A stretch of DNA of 64,000 nucleotides, from positions 1,645,901 to 1,709,900 of the forward strand of contig CAXAMN010003002.1 of the NCBI GenBank assembly GCA_963970005.1, given 5' to 3'. The DNA is from Durusdinium trenchii (lineage: Eukaryota > Sar > Dinophyceae > Suessiales > Symbiodiniaceae). Shown one piece after another: positions 23,690 through 34,841 of this stretch (the first letter of the stretch is position 1; every line of letters begins with the position of its first letter). The notes under the pieces were generated by a model, which was given only the letters and a program-made list of their open reading frames with translations, had not been told where the DNA came from and ran no database searches. The translations under genes and the position numbers were made by a program.

Positions 23690-23837
23690 CTCGCTCCAAG
23701 TTCCGACCAAGCAGCACGTCCGCCCCAAATCGTCCTGCACCGCCAAGGGCTCGGCCAGGCCCAGCTCCTGGCAACGCCGCAGCAGGAGCTCGGCCACCTG
23801 AACCCATCGCTCGGCTTGCTTTCCCAACTCCCCGGGC
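23690..23837 (-). CDS. Ankyrin-repeat gene, exon 3 (right-to-left)
   Basis: After an acceptor (GCACAG then CCCGGGG at 23837), the phase-0 frame reads ERWVQVAELLLRRCQELGLA and then LAVQDDLGRT, the second helix and following loop of an ankyrin repeat. It continues in phase from exon 2 at 24014-24103. The 3' border is uncertain; a GT at about 23697 is one option. Confidence 0.5.
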
Positions 23838-24013
23838 TGTGCAGATCTCAAATGTGCGATGTTGCTGCTCAATGACTTTAACATGTAACGCAAACCATGC
23901 TGAAGAAGAGAGGTGGAAAATGATGGAATGAAATAATGCTGAAGGCTCAGACGCTCCCCTCCCTTGCTTCCAGCCTTGCACTTTCCTGTGGGCCTTTCCG
24001 TTTCACTTCCAGC

Positions 24014-24103
24014 CTCCTCGTGCCCTTCTCCAGCCGCACGGTGTAGGGCGGTCACACCCTTGGGCCCTCGGCCCACCGGATCTGCTCGGGCCTTCAGAAG
24101 CGC
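24014..24103 (-). CDS. Ankyrin-repeat gene, exon 2
   Basis: A 90-nt, phase-0 exon between GTCAG (acceptor) and a GC donor (GAGGAG then GCTGGA). It encodes ALLKARADPVGRGPKGVTAL and HRAAGEGHEE, an almost textbook ankyrin repeat. Together with exon 1 (ending GRGHLE) it forms a continuous repeat, so the splice assignment is supported by the protein. Ankyrin repeats mediate protein binding; nothing here shows the partner. Confidence 0.62.
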
Positions 24104-24583
24104 CTGACTGCAACATTTCAGCGGTGTCTAACGGCGTCTCTTCAGCTGACTGAGTTTCAGCCGTCTATAGGTCTCTTCGGTGCAGTATGACCTATCAACT
24201 AATCTTACTAGGGGATGTGAGGGGTTGGGGGACTCTCTGCAGCTCCGAACGGCTCCTGGTTCAATGGGAATATTATGGACACTGCCGGCTCCTTAGCTCC
24301 CTACTGGGAACCAGCTAGCTTGTCACTTAATCTGATATAATCTGAGCTATTTGGCACTGCCAGAGGCCACCAGCCTGACAAGTCAAGCCTCGGTTCCAAG
24401 TCACTCCAAGCTGTTAGGCACATGACGGATGCCGGCGAGGCTATACAGTAGACTACTTTCACCTACAAGTGTTGGCCCCACTGTCCCCTTTCAGTACATG
24501 ACGTTTTCTGGAGGCCTGCCCCCATTCTCAGTTTGCAAGAGGGTAGGGAACTGGGGCAGGGCTAAATATAACTATACTATATT

Positions 24584-24676
24584 CTAGTAGTAACAAGAAG
24601 CTATTGGTAACAAGTGCATCGCTTCTAGTAACAAGTGCCTTACTAGTAGTAACAAGAAGCTATTAGTAGAAGATGC
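24584..24676. repeat. Dispersed 60-bp-type repeat, copy 1 (inverted)
   Basis: CTAGTAGTAACAAGAAGCTA and CTAGTAACAAGTGCCTTACT units, the reverse complement of the repeats at 40580-40672 and 44583-44671. Internally it carries short complementary CTAGTAG and CTACTAG motifs. Confidence 0.75.
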
Positions 24677-24873
24677 CAAGCACGCCTGAACCTCAGAACC
24701 AAGAAGATAAACCATCATGACTACCATCATGTTCACATAGTTTCCCACTACAGTAATCCAATCATCCATGATCTTCCATGATCTTCCAATCATCCATGAT
24801 AATTTTGCCCTCTTCTTGTGTCATCTTGTATCTTCCCCTGCACTTCCCTCCTCCCCTTGCTCGCCTCACAGAC

Positions 24874-24951
24874 TTCCAGGTGTCCTCGCCCGGCCGCCTC
24901 CGCCAGCGGCGCCGAGAGCACCTCTGGGGTCCAGTGGCAGCTCTGAAGCAC
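24874..24951 (-). CDS. Ankyrin-repeat gene, exon 1 of the visible part
   Basis: 78 nt in phase 0 between CCAAG (acceptor) and GTCTGTG (donor). It encodes VLQSCHWTPEVLSAPLAEAA then GRGHLE, the end of one ankyrin repeat and the start of the next. Further upstream exons must exist, but I could not place them. Confidence 0.58.
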
Positions 24952-25318
24952 CTTGGCACACAGTCTCAAGCGCACACGTGAGCTGAGTGGTGGGATGCGG
25001 GTCACGGTGAAGCAACCAACCATAACCATTATATGCATAACCAATATATCAACACCTCTTGTTTCTTTGCATGGAGGGTACTTGTTTGCTTGGTTCATGA
25101 TTCGGTGAGCAGTAAGGGTCCATGCATCGCATGTTTTTGGCCGGTGTGGTGTCAAAATCCTTAACACTCGCCGATGTTATTGTTCCAAACAACAATTTCA
25201 AGGGGGTATAGTACACAAGACCAGGGGAAGTGATTCATACAAATTGTTTAGGGGTGGGGTTGATAATTTTAATAGGTAAACGTGCAGGCCTAGAAAGATC
25301 CCAACTTACTTTTCTAGT

Positions 25319-25560
25319 ACTACCACCACCACCACCACCACGACTGCTACTGCTCCTGCTGCTGCTACTGCTGCTGCTACTGCTGCTACTTCTACTGCTA
25401 CTTCTCTTCTGTCTCCTATTCCTCCAACTCCTACTTCTACTCCTATTACTCCTCCTGCTACTACTATTGTTACGACGACGACTACTACTACTGCTACTGC
25501 TATAGCCCCTGCTGCTGCTACTACTGCTACCTATACCTACTCCTATTCCTACTCCCTACT
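25319..25560. repeat. Degenerate triplet-repeat tract (CTG/CTA/CCT-type)
   Basis: About 240 bp of pyrimidine-rich triplets (ACC, then CTG/CTA, then CTT/CCT/ATT variants) with a common three-base period. The Leu-rich plus-strand frame over it is a by-product of the repeat, not a gene. Confidence 0.85.
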
Positions 25561-27609
25561 CCTCAATCCCAAATGCTTCTGGGCTTGACTCAATAAACCC
25601 TCCTTCGATTGTTACCAAATGCTTTTTGTGACCCGTTTGACCACTTACTGTAAGATCCGGCATTACATCCACTCACAAAAAACTCCCAATTCTGACCTCT
25701 GTGCCTGCACCCCTAAAACTCCTCACGCAAATGCCACCAAGAAACCTATCTAACATTACACTAGACTATACTCGTATATACAGTACTCATGTCTGAAGAA
25801 GTCAAGGCACGTGCTCCACTCGCTCCTGTAAACACGCTAGACAGCATCAGGAAGCACAACCTGCATGTCACGCCTGCTGCTTCAGGCCAAACATCCGACC
25901 ACTACGCACTGAAAACATCTGAATACTCGGATCTGGCACGTACTTTGTGCCCAGTGATGTGCAAATATCTCCCCGATCGCGCTAGGTTAGAACCAAAAAG
26001 CACTGGAAACGCTTACAGCACCTTCTAAGCCGTCACGTGCCCTAGGACCTAGACATTGCTGGGGCGGCTCATGCAGCGCAGTATAGCGCAGTCATCCTGT
26101 TATTGTTGTCTACTGGCTTGAACCTTCATCTGGCTCTTAATCCACTCAGCACATGCTCAGCCATGGCGGTGGCTCCTGCTTTCCCCAGGTAGCTGCGTCA
26201 CACAGCAACTTGCACACGCTGGTCTCATCCGAGCCGTCTCCGCTCGCTGCGCCAGGACCCGCCGCGCTCGGCAGGCGTGCAAAGTTGCGGCCGGTGGAGA
26301 GGTCGAAGCGGATCTGGCGGACGCTCGTCTCGTCTCGTCTCGGGCGCCGGGTCTCACCGCACCTCACGGGTCTTGGAAGGTCCTAACCTATGTGATCCGC
26401 CCCTTTTTCTGGAATGACTTCTTGGAAGAAACAGAAGCGGCTTAGGTGTCACACTCCAACGAACACATCACAGTTACAGTAACTGAAACTTTGCCTGCTT
26501 CCATAGTGGGAGGTGACCCCTTTTGTGGGAGAACCTCTTTTCAACTCCCCTCTGGAAAAACTGAGGACATCTGGTGATTCACGTAGTGCATGAGAATGCA
26601 TGCAAGTGTCAACTTGTCACTCTGTGTGCTTATCTGTTGATCCCACCCTAACATCCACCCCACTCCGAACAACACACAGCGGTGTAAAGCGTGGTCTGCC
26701 TTCCATCGGCGCGACTAGTTCCACCACCGGCGCCTCCAGGTTGGTCGGTAGAACGTGGTGCGGCAACACCTCTTGCCACTCGTGACTGGCTTTGAAGTGG
26801 ACTTTACCTCGGCTTCAAAGGCCTTTCAAGCGCCAAACGACCCGGACACCACCGGGAACGACCGAGCAAGCGAGTCACTCAAGGACCGCGTTTCAAGGGG
26901 GGGATGATCCACAAGTGATTCTGATTGGGTGCTCCTTGATAGTATAACATTGTAGAACTATGTTGTTTACAAGTAGTGACAGTAGTGTGATGTTAGCTCC
27001 TTTTAGATCCTGGGGGCTGCTCCAAATCCCAGTGATGGTATATAGGCTAGGCAGAAGATCGAAAACGCCAGCCCCCCGCACAAGGAAAATGATGTCAAAT
27101 AAGATGAAGCAACATTCACGAAATTCACAACCCAATGGCAGCACATTTAGTCGTAATCCTTCCATGACCGCTGCAAGTGAGCATGGCCAAAAGACATGGA
27201 CAAACAAAACAAACGCACGTCTAGTCTGTTTCCTTGGCCTAAAGAACCCTTTAAGATGTGGCCACTGAGGCCATCTCCGGGCAAACAATCATTCAGTCCA
27301 TGTCCGATGTTCGCTCAGTCCATCTCGAGTGGATGAACTCCTTCGGGGGACTCCTTGGCCCGCTACACCCGGCTCCGAAGTCGCTCCCTCCTCACCGGTC
27401 GGAAGCCACCCTAGCCGCCCCAGCCGCCCGTCCGATTCTCCGGCCTGCCGGCAGCGACATCCTCGCTGGCACACCTGGCGTGCGATGTCAAGTTTCAGAT
27501 CGTCCGCAAGGTCTCTATACACTCTTCCACCCACTCACTTTCCACTGGTTTGCTTCCTGTGCTAGGGATGTATATACTCGAGTTTGACCATGCTCACCTC
27601 TTCACACAG
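25561..27609. other. No firm gene; weak exon-like islands
   Basis: GC-rich islands at 26150-26380 and 27290-27530 could be exons, but both strands are open in each and no frame is clearly favoured. The rest looks intronic or intergenic. Confidence 0.35.
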
Positions 27610-27822
27610 CTATGGAGGCTCCACACCTCTGACGGCTGCGGTCACGGCGATGGTTGTGGTCGCGGTAGCCGGAGCCAAAGCCCAGTAGCCCAGCAGCAGG
27701 CACGCTAAGGTCAAAAGAAAAGCCACCACAGGATCTACCTCCCACCATGGCATGGGCTTGCACAGCACTTCCCTCTTTGAACAGAAAGAGATGCGCGCAA
27801 CGTAACAGACAGCCATACCCAA
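27610..27822 (-). CDS. Terminal exon with membrane helix, unidentified
   Basis: Minus frame reads CKPMPWWEVDPVVAFLLTLA and then CLLLGYWALAPATATTT, a single strongly hydrophobic segment of about 20 residues, and ends VRGVEPP with a stop at 27610. It looks like the tail-anchored or last transmembrane part of a membrane protein. The upstream border is not resolved and the family is unknown. Confidence 0.42.
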   Translation of the reverse strand: MGMAVCYVARISFCSKREVLCKPMPWWEVDPVVAFLLTLACLLLGYWALAPATATTTIAVTAAVRGVEPP

Positions 27823-27829
27823 ACATGGG

Positions 27830-30790
27830 GCAATCAGAATCCAAAAGGGCGCAGGAATTTAGCGGTTTGTGGTTGTACTGCTCCACGGTCCCAATCTCGC
27901 AGCAAGTCATCTGACTACCCCTTCCCCTCAAGCTGCTTAAGCATTTCCTGCTGCTTTTCAAAGGTCCTGTGGTTGTAACACGATGTCTCAGTTCCTGCGG
28001 TCACCAGGACAACAAACTTCTGAATTAGATTTAGTTATATGATACAGTAGTTATAATGTGTCTGGGAGTGGTGCCCAAAGTGGGATGTTCAGTTGTCAAC
28101 AGCTTGTCGGCTCGAATTTCACTGTGACTGTGCATGAAACCACAACATTGCAACATGACTGAACATTCCAATCTCAGATGATGGGCCCAAGCACAAAACA
28201 TAGCACAAAAATGCACAAAACATGTCAAAATTGTTAAATGGGCACCGGCACTAGGAAACATGTATATAAAACCAAGTGGCTGGGGACCGTGGTCGAGACA
28301 AAACCATGGCTTGAAACATGCCACTGGCACACGTGTGGGGCACCCTTGACCCTCAAGAAAACCGATATCAAACCCCAACAGTTCATTGACTTGAAGCCAA
28401 AACCTCATCAAACCCCCACAGCTCCAAACTCCTCGGCTGGCTCAGAACTCTTCAGCTGCAACGACCTGTTTTTTTCCTTCATTCGCTTTAGAGGTGCCAG
28501 GCTCCTGAAGATCAACGAAGCTCTTGACACCCTTTTGTCACTGTTCTATACTTTTGTGGCCGTACTTCAGTTTCAGTCGCGGGTGATTATACAAGAAGTT
28601 AGGCCACCTTAGACCTACTTCCCTAATTAGTTTGGTTGCATCCCCTTTGAAGGAAAAGGATTGAGTTGATCTAGTAACACTTGGTCTGATGACACGCTTC
28701 TTCTTCCACCTTTCTCATACCAAAGGACAATGAACACGCGGCCAGCCGTGGCGAAAGGAACCACCCCTTGGACCGTTTCCTGCTGCATGAGCCACGTCCG
28801 GGACTGAGCACCTGCTGCTTCATTCGAAGCCCACGAAGATGAGAGCAGTCGAGAAGACAAGAAGAGCCTGGGCGTATCCAATTGGCATTCACACTCATCA
28901 TTCCAAACCAAAAGCCTGCACACACTCACACATAGTCACAGAGAACTCAAAGTTACACCAGCCTCCACAGCAGCCATAGCATGGGCCAATAAAGAAAGAA
29001 AACAAAGCACAGTCATGCATCCTTTTGGGTCTGACAAGTGGGCGTGCATGCAGATTCGTAGAGCGCCGGCACGATCCGGGCAAGCACATCTTCAGTTGAC
29101 CAAGTTAGTGACAGTGTCTCCTCTTACGCGCTCAGGATGCGTGTGCAGCTGAGTGCCCCGACCATCGTGCAACCTGGGCTGCGCTTAGAGGAGAACTTTT
29201 ATGTCCTTTCTCAGTCATGGCCTACCCCGCTGAAGGGTCACAAAATTCAATGTCTGTATGGCAACGATGTGACCCACCTCAACAAAGCGATGATGTGTCT
29301 TGCAGCTCATGCTGCCTGCAACGCTTTTGAGCATCTTTGGAGCCAGGACAGGGGTTGCTGTTGCACCTTGAGAAATTCAAGGATGCCAAATCCATCCAAA
29401 TCCCAAATGCCTGCGTGAGAATCATGATCCGAACTTGAACACCAAGAATAATCTGATTCCTATCCCAGGGATGTCAACCGATCGTGGGGTGCTGGTTCAA
29501 TCATGTTCTAACCCTCTAATCCAAGAGGCCTCTCGTTTCTCTGGCGCTGCCCTTGTAGACATAGTTTGCCATTCCCAGAACGGTGTTGTCGTCGTAGTCG
29601 TAGTTCTGCGTTGGTAGTCTAAGCAATGTCTGGAATCAGGATTGCTCTCCAAAACTGTGCATGTCTCAGGGTCCCCTAATCTGTATATTATATACAGTAT
29701 CTGAGGTTTTCCGATTTCCTGGAAAATTAACAAATGTATTGAACTGCTGAATTAATCTTCAAGAATCGATTCAACATCATGAAGGCGCCAAGAGGAACAC
29801 CCAGCCAAGACTGCATGTGCACGGCGGAGTTGGATGACCGGTCTGTTTCGCTTGCGCTCTCAGCAGTCCCCCAATCCACGAGCCCCTCACTGACCCAACT
29901 CGCTGCTGAGTACGTTCTGCCCACGGGTTCTGTAGCACGAAGGGTTAAAATGACTAGAAGGGTGGAGGTTGCATCACAAGTCTCTCTTCAGCAAATGATC
30001 TGCCTCTGACAAGCCCAAAGCCTACAGGCCTATAGATCCTATAGTCATCTCTCATACTTATACAGCATTCTCGTCTACAATACTATCTAGCCTTCTGACA
30101 GCCCTCACATACCCCCTCAGCACCATCAACCCAAGAACCCCCCAGATGAACCGCCGGATCGTGCCGTCTCCTCGGGTCGTGGGGAGGAAGGCTTCGAACT
30201 CATGAAGATGCCATCGTCAGACTCCAGCTCCACGTTGGCATTCAAAGGCATGTGCAGTTCCTGAGGCGCGGAGGCGGAAGGAAACCCTCATTTTCAATAT
30301 GGGCCTCTACTACTGCCTCTACTCTAAGAGCCTCCTGGCCAAAAAGGCCTCTAACCAACTATAGAATCGAATCTATATCATACAACCTACAGCCACAGTC
30401 AGGTGTTCGTCCTTAAATTCCATTCTATTCTATTCTATTCAGTTTCCTCTGGGGGATGCCATCTTTGCCGCGCATTCTCGGAATAAACCTTGCATGCTAC
30501 CTTCACAACCTTCGAATGATTGCCCATTCGTGTGGGGTCGAGCCAAGGGGACAACAAACATCAAAAAATATGTTTGCAACACATCCTCTGAGGGGGTCTG
30601 ACGAACCGGAACCACACAGAAGGCATGTAAGTGCGTACATGGTACTTAGTTGGGATCTTCTAGTTCTGACTAGGATGCTACCGGGATGGGGTTCAAAAGA
30701 AGCACTGATCTTGATGCTCCAAAACCATCCTGCAGGTGATTGTACCGCGACGTATCCACTGAGAACACTGAACCCTATAGCCTATAGAAA
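27830..30790. other. No firm gene
   Basis: Includes a minus-strand exon-like frame around 28690-28860 (SRTWLMQQETVQGVVPFATA) and opposing open frames around 29730-30009, but strand and splice borders stay ambiguous. A TTCTA simple repeat is at 30421-30440. Confidence 0.35.
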
Positions 30791-30797
30791 CCATTAA

Positions 30798-31232
30798 CTA
30801 AGTAGTGGCAGTATGCTTCCCGTCTGTCTCCATCCAACTCCTGGAATCATATTGCACGAAGAACGGCGTCTGCATCCAAGCCTCTGTTTCAGTCGGTTGG
30901 TAGGCTGTGTGAACCCCCCCCGCGGTTCCGGAGTGTGCTAAGGGTTGGCCATAGCCGTTGGCCTGGCCATAGGGGCTTTGGCCATAGGGGCTTTGGCCAT
31001 AGGGGCTTTGGCCATAGGAGCCTTGGCCATAGGAGCTTTGGCCATAGGAGCTTTGGCCATAGGAATTGCTGACAGGGACCTGGCTCACAGGAACCTGGCC
31101 CCCCATGCCACCCAGGCTACCACCCATGCCGCCATTGTAGGCGCCATAGCCACCAAAGCTGCTGCCAAGATAGGGCGGCTTCGCCGCCTCCTCGCGCCAG
31201 GGCACGTCGGCAGGACGGAGCTTTCGAGTCAC
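30798..31232 (-). CDS. FUS-like SYGQ-repeat C-terminal exon
   Basis: Minus frame, probably entered from an upstream exon (the first codon at 31232 is GTG, just after an in-frame stop). An initial LRPADVPWREEAAKPPYLG is followed by a Gly-rich stretch (GGYGAYNGGMGGSLGG), then seven S/G/P-Y-G-Q hexapeptide units such as SSYGQS and SPYGQS, and the end YDSRSWMETDGKHTATT. Tyr/Gly/Ser/Gln repeats like this form the prion-like domains of FUS- and EWS-type RNA-binding proteins and favour condensate formation. No RNA-binding domain is visible in this exon. The repeat is an 18-bp minisatellite, so its length probably varies between alleles. Confidence 0.6.
   Translation of the reverse strand: MTRKLRPADVPWREEAAKPPYLGSSFGGYGAYNGGMGGSLGGMGGQVPVSQVPVSNSYGQSSYGQSSYGQGSYGQSPYGQSPYGQSPYGQANGYGQPLAHSGTAGGVHTAYQPTETEAWMQTPFFVQYDSRSWMETDGKHTATT
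30955..31062. repeat. 18-bp minisatellite (GGCCATAGGGGCTTTGGC-type)
   Basis: About six near-identical 18-bp units inside the exon above, encoding the SYGQ/PYGQ hexapeptides on the minus strand. Confidence 0.85.
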
Positions 31233-31469
31233 TTAGCGGTCCAACCATTTGGTGGTCACCGGTGGTTTGAAGTGTTGAGAAAAATTACCCCCTCAGCCTT
31301 TCGTTGCTTGAAAAAATAGCTTTCTTCGGAAAGCTCTCTTCAGAAAAATTACTTTGCTTCGAGTGATCCCCACCATGACATTTCAATCATTTGTCTTGAT
31401 GCCATAGTGAGGAGCATGTTGCCATAGTCGTTAGATGTCGTTAGTATTGTAGTTCTCGATGTTGCTTGT

Positions 31470-31940
31470 GGGTCCTCGGGTTGTGTGCTGTGGTTGTGTG
31501 CTGTGTTGTGGTTGTGGTTGTGCTTGTGGTTGTGTGTTTGTGGTTGTGTTTGTGGTTGTGGTACTGGTTGTGATTGTGTGTTTGTAGTTGTGGTTGTGGT
31601 TGCGGTTGTGTCTTTGTGATTGTGTGTTTGTAGTTGTGGTTGTGGTTGTGTCTTTGTGATTGTGTGTTTGTAGTTGTGTTTGTGGTTGTGTGTTTGTGGA
31701 TGTGTTTGTGGTTGTGTTTGTGCTGGTGGTAGTGGTTGTGATTATGTGTTTGTAGTTGTGGTTGTGGTTGTGGTTGTGTCTTTGTGATTATGTGTTTGTA
31801 ATTGTGGTTGTGGTTGTGGTTGTGTCTTTGTGATTGTGTGTTTGTACTTGTGGTTGTGGTTGTGGGTTTGTGGTTGTGTTTGTGGTTGCGTGTTTGTGTG
31901 TTTGTGGTTGTGTGTTTGTGGTTGTGTGTTTGTGGTTGTG
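31470..31940. repeat. TTGTGG/TTTGTGG simple-sequence array up to the gap
   Basis: About 470 bp of GTTGTGGTTGTG with interspersed TTTGTGATTGTGTG units, including a higher-order unit (TGTCTTTGTGATTGTGTGTT) seen at least four times. It ends at the assembly gap. The His/Thr/Asn-rich minus ORF over it is an artefact. Confidence 0.92.
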
Positions 31941-31950
31941 NNNNNNNNNN
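31941..31950. other. Assembly gap (10 N)
   Basis: Ten undetermined bases between the TTGTGG array and the 40-bp repeats; the true length is unknown. Confidence 1.
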
Positions 31951-32045
31951 GTGCACACTGCGATCGGATCCTTGCGGTTGAGGTCCAGGGGTGCACACTG
32001 CGAGGGGATCCTTGCGGTTGAGGTCCAGGGGTGCACACTGCGATC
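31951..32045. repeat. 40-bp tandem repeat
   Basis: The unit starting GTGCACACTGCGA and continuing GATCCTTGCGGTTGAGGTCC occurs twice in full and begins a third time at 31951, 31991 and 32031, with small differences after GCGA. It probably continues into the gap. Confidence 0.88.
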
Positions 32046-32127
32046 CGGAGCTGGCCAGACAAGATCGGCGAAGCAGATTGGCGAGGAAGGAAGCAAGGAG
32101 GAAGGAGGAAGGAGGAGGACGAGGAGG

Positions 32128-32205
32128 CGGCGGAGGCGGAGGCGGAGGCGGAGGCGGAGGCGGAGGCGGAGGCGGAGGCGGAGGCGGAGGCGGAGGCGGA
32201 GGAAG
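32128..32205. repeat. GGCGGA hexanucleotide array
   Basis: About 12 uninterrupted GGCGGA units, preceded by related GGAGGA-rich sequence. No gene is inferred. Confidence 0.92.
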
Positions 32206-34702
32206 AACAGCTGTGATAAAATCTAACAACCCTCACCTGGCAGGTGGGGAAAAACTGTGAACACATCATGAACACATCGTCGACATCGTGGCTGCAGTCC
32301 GTCCTTGGATTTCAGCTCCGTCGCATGCCCTTCCGCAGTGATGCGCATCTCAGTATGGGCCTGTGACGAGCAAAAATGCCGACACTGCTCTACATGCAGG
32401 GATGCCATCAAGGACCATTGCGAATGGTGCATGTTCACTATTTACTCTGATCAAAAGACCTGCGGCAGCAGTTCTGAGGGTGAGCATCTGGATGACAAAT
32501 CATGATGACGAACAACCCGCCACCTCCACGCCCCATTGGGTCCATGTCAAAAGCACCGGTAGAAGTCGAAGCCTTAAACGTACAATCACCGTGAGCATTG
32601 ACTCAGAATGCCCAGAAGAAGAGCATTGACTCAAAGCATAACTCACAAGAAGGACATCTGGCTTGCACATCTCGATCGTCCATCTTTCTGCCAGCTTCTA
32701 TCACCATTCTCTGACATGCATTCTTCAATATTCCTCACATTTGTATACATTTGTGCCATACTCTACAACTGCCCAGCCCTTGTCTTAGACACAAACATCA
32801 GGCCAAAGTCCTGGCCACAGGAGCACCTGGCAAATGTGAAGGGCGGTGAGTAAATGATCGTGTCACGAAGCTTAGCAACGAGGGATCTTAGTCAAATTTG
32901 ATGAAAATGACCCCTGGCGAACCAAGCAACTGACGCTCTTCTTGACGTTCCCTTATTGTATAGTTTAGCGGTTTGTTCCGTCCTATTCACCCAGGTTTGC
33001 GATGCAAACCATGTCCTGGGAGACCTTGTGACTTCAGTCGCAGGACTCAGGTGCTTCCTGTCCTGTAGCGCCTTGATGGCAAGTCTGTCCTCTGGATTCT
33101 GGCCCCTGAGCCCTGAGTGTGGCATCTTAGAAGCACCGAAAGTGTCTGTTGAGCCTTAAAATCAAGTCAGCTCAACATCGCTCAACCCTTGAGCGAGCCA
33201 ACTGTCCAAGCTCTTTGGGTTTTGCGAACTCTCTTATTTCGCCCCTCCACACGGCCGCCACGGCTGCCTGCAGTCGCTGAGACCTGATGGCGGTTTCAGG
33301 TCTCACTGGCTCTCCTCTCACCTATGGCCGCCTGAGGGGCCAAGACGGTCAAGGGGAAGCGAGTGAATTGCGACAGTTGGCTTTTTGCGACCCACCAATC
33401 TCGCCAAGGTGCGTGAATAGTGTGTTGGACAGAAACCCGCCGCGCAAGTTGTAAGTCTTGAACCACGTGGCTACGGAGCAATAAAACACTCAACGGAGCA
33501 TTTAGGGTTGAGAAGCTTAGAAATCAGGCCTATACCTTGAAGTTGTCGCAAGCAAAGCCAAGCACATTGTGAACGCCCAGGAGAGAACCCCTTCTCCCCG
33601 ATATTGGGAAACATATTGTTCCCTGTTCCGAGGAGCACCATCTCGACGTATCTCTCACCCAACGCAAGACCCGGTTTGGAGATGTTTTTGGCACCTCTTC
33701 TGTCAGAACTCAATCTGGCAAGTGCCGAACATCCCCGATTTTCTGACCCGCTGTGCGTGCACCGCAACTTCGCCGAATAAATCTAAGTGTGAGCCAACTT
33801 CTTCGCAAGTAAAGTGATTGATGGAACGCAGAGTTGTGCCAAACAGCTAAACCAAAACACTCTTCACTCGGAACCGTGTGTGGCATCTGATTTGATGAGA
33901 AGTGACGATGGTCTCTACGGTCTCTAGAAGCGGCTCCTCTCCTTAAGCCGCCTGAATTCTGGTGCTTTGAGGCGCGCAGCTGGCACATCTTTTATGTGCA
34001 GGTGCTGCGCAGCCTATCTGCGGAGGCTGGAACCAATTGTTCTGCTGAGCATGATGAGCTTCATGGGTTCATTCTCTTGGTGAATTCATCCAACCACCTC
34101 CGCAACAGTTCTGCTAAAGGCAACTGACACGTCGAGCAGGGGATCAATCTGCGAAGCAAAGCCCCTACCTACGAGGAGACCCAGACTTTAGGACCCAAAG
34201 CTCGTTTCTTGCAATCCTTGATCCACACTTTGACCCGAGGCAGCACGCCCACAGCCCTTATTGGCATTGCATAACGGCCCGAGAAGTCGCCGGAACCTAA
34301 CCGCCGAGTGCCGACTGGGCTCTGTTGGTATTCATGTAAGGGGAGTTGATCAGCCGTGCCAATGTCCTGGATGTACCAAGCCTGGGAAAGATTAGGGGGA
34401 ACAAAATTTAGTTTGTATCATTTCTGTGACAAGTAGCCGAACCGAAACGCCGAAAACTAAGACGGTGGTGCTGTCGCAAATGACACCGACCAACCCCTTC
34501 ATTGCACAAACGATTGCTGCCTATCACTTGCCCTTACAGCCTTGCAATATCTTCCAAAGTGGTGTGATGTCCTGTTCGTTGACCAGGGCTTCAAAAACTA
34601 AAACTTATCACCTATATATCCATTCACCGTGGTAGAAGCACAGCCGAGGAAAGACGTGTTGTCTCTTTGGCACTTCGCGGCGGTTTTCCTTTCCGACTCG
34701 GC
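32206..34702. other. Mostly non-coding, one weak exon
   Basis: Around 33540-33710 a minus frame (GAKNISKPGLALGERYVEMV, then GTGNNMFPNIGEKGFSPG) looks coding but has no clear borders. Nothing else is supported. Confidence 0.35.
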
Positions 34703-34841
34703 CCGTCTGCACGGTCACGTCCGGACACTGGGGGCGGTGTGTCCTTGTGCCTGGGCGGTCGCGGAAGGAGCTGGATGCGTGGTTCGATGCCTTAAACGAC
34801 TGGGCCCCAAGTCAATCTCGACTCGTTTGGACTGCTGAAGG
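34703..34841 (+). CDS. Possible PH-domain C-terminal exon
   Basis: One of few plus-strand exon candidates. The frame reads PTRPVCTVTSGHWGRCVLVP and then GRSRKELDAWFDALNDWAPS. A beta strand followed by a helix with a central Trp (ELDAWFDAL) is the pattern at the end of pleckstrin-homology domains. GC-rich at third positions. Only the last strand and helix are visible, so the family call is tentative. Splice borders are unresolved. Confidence 0.38.

Noticed and set aside
25230-25505. Leu-rich plus-strand open frame
   Set aside because: By-product of the degenerate triplet tract; no unique coding sequence or start context.
27477-27517. 41-nt micro-exon (TATAG, then coding for DLADDLKLDIARQ, then GTGTGCC) resembling a cyclic-nucleotide-gated channel segment
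   Set aside because: The splice signals fit and the peptide is suggestive, but 13 residues with no neighbouring channel exon is too little.
31441-32275. Long His/Thr/Asn-, Pro- and Gly-rich open frames
   Set aside because: They translate the TTGTGG and GGCGGA arrays and cross the gap; stops are simply absent from the repeat units.
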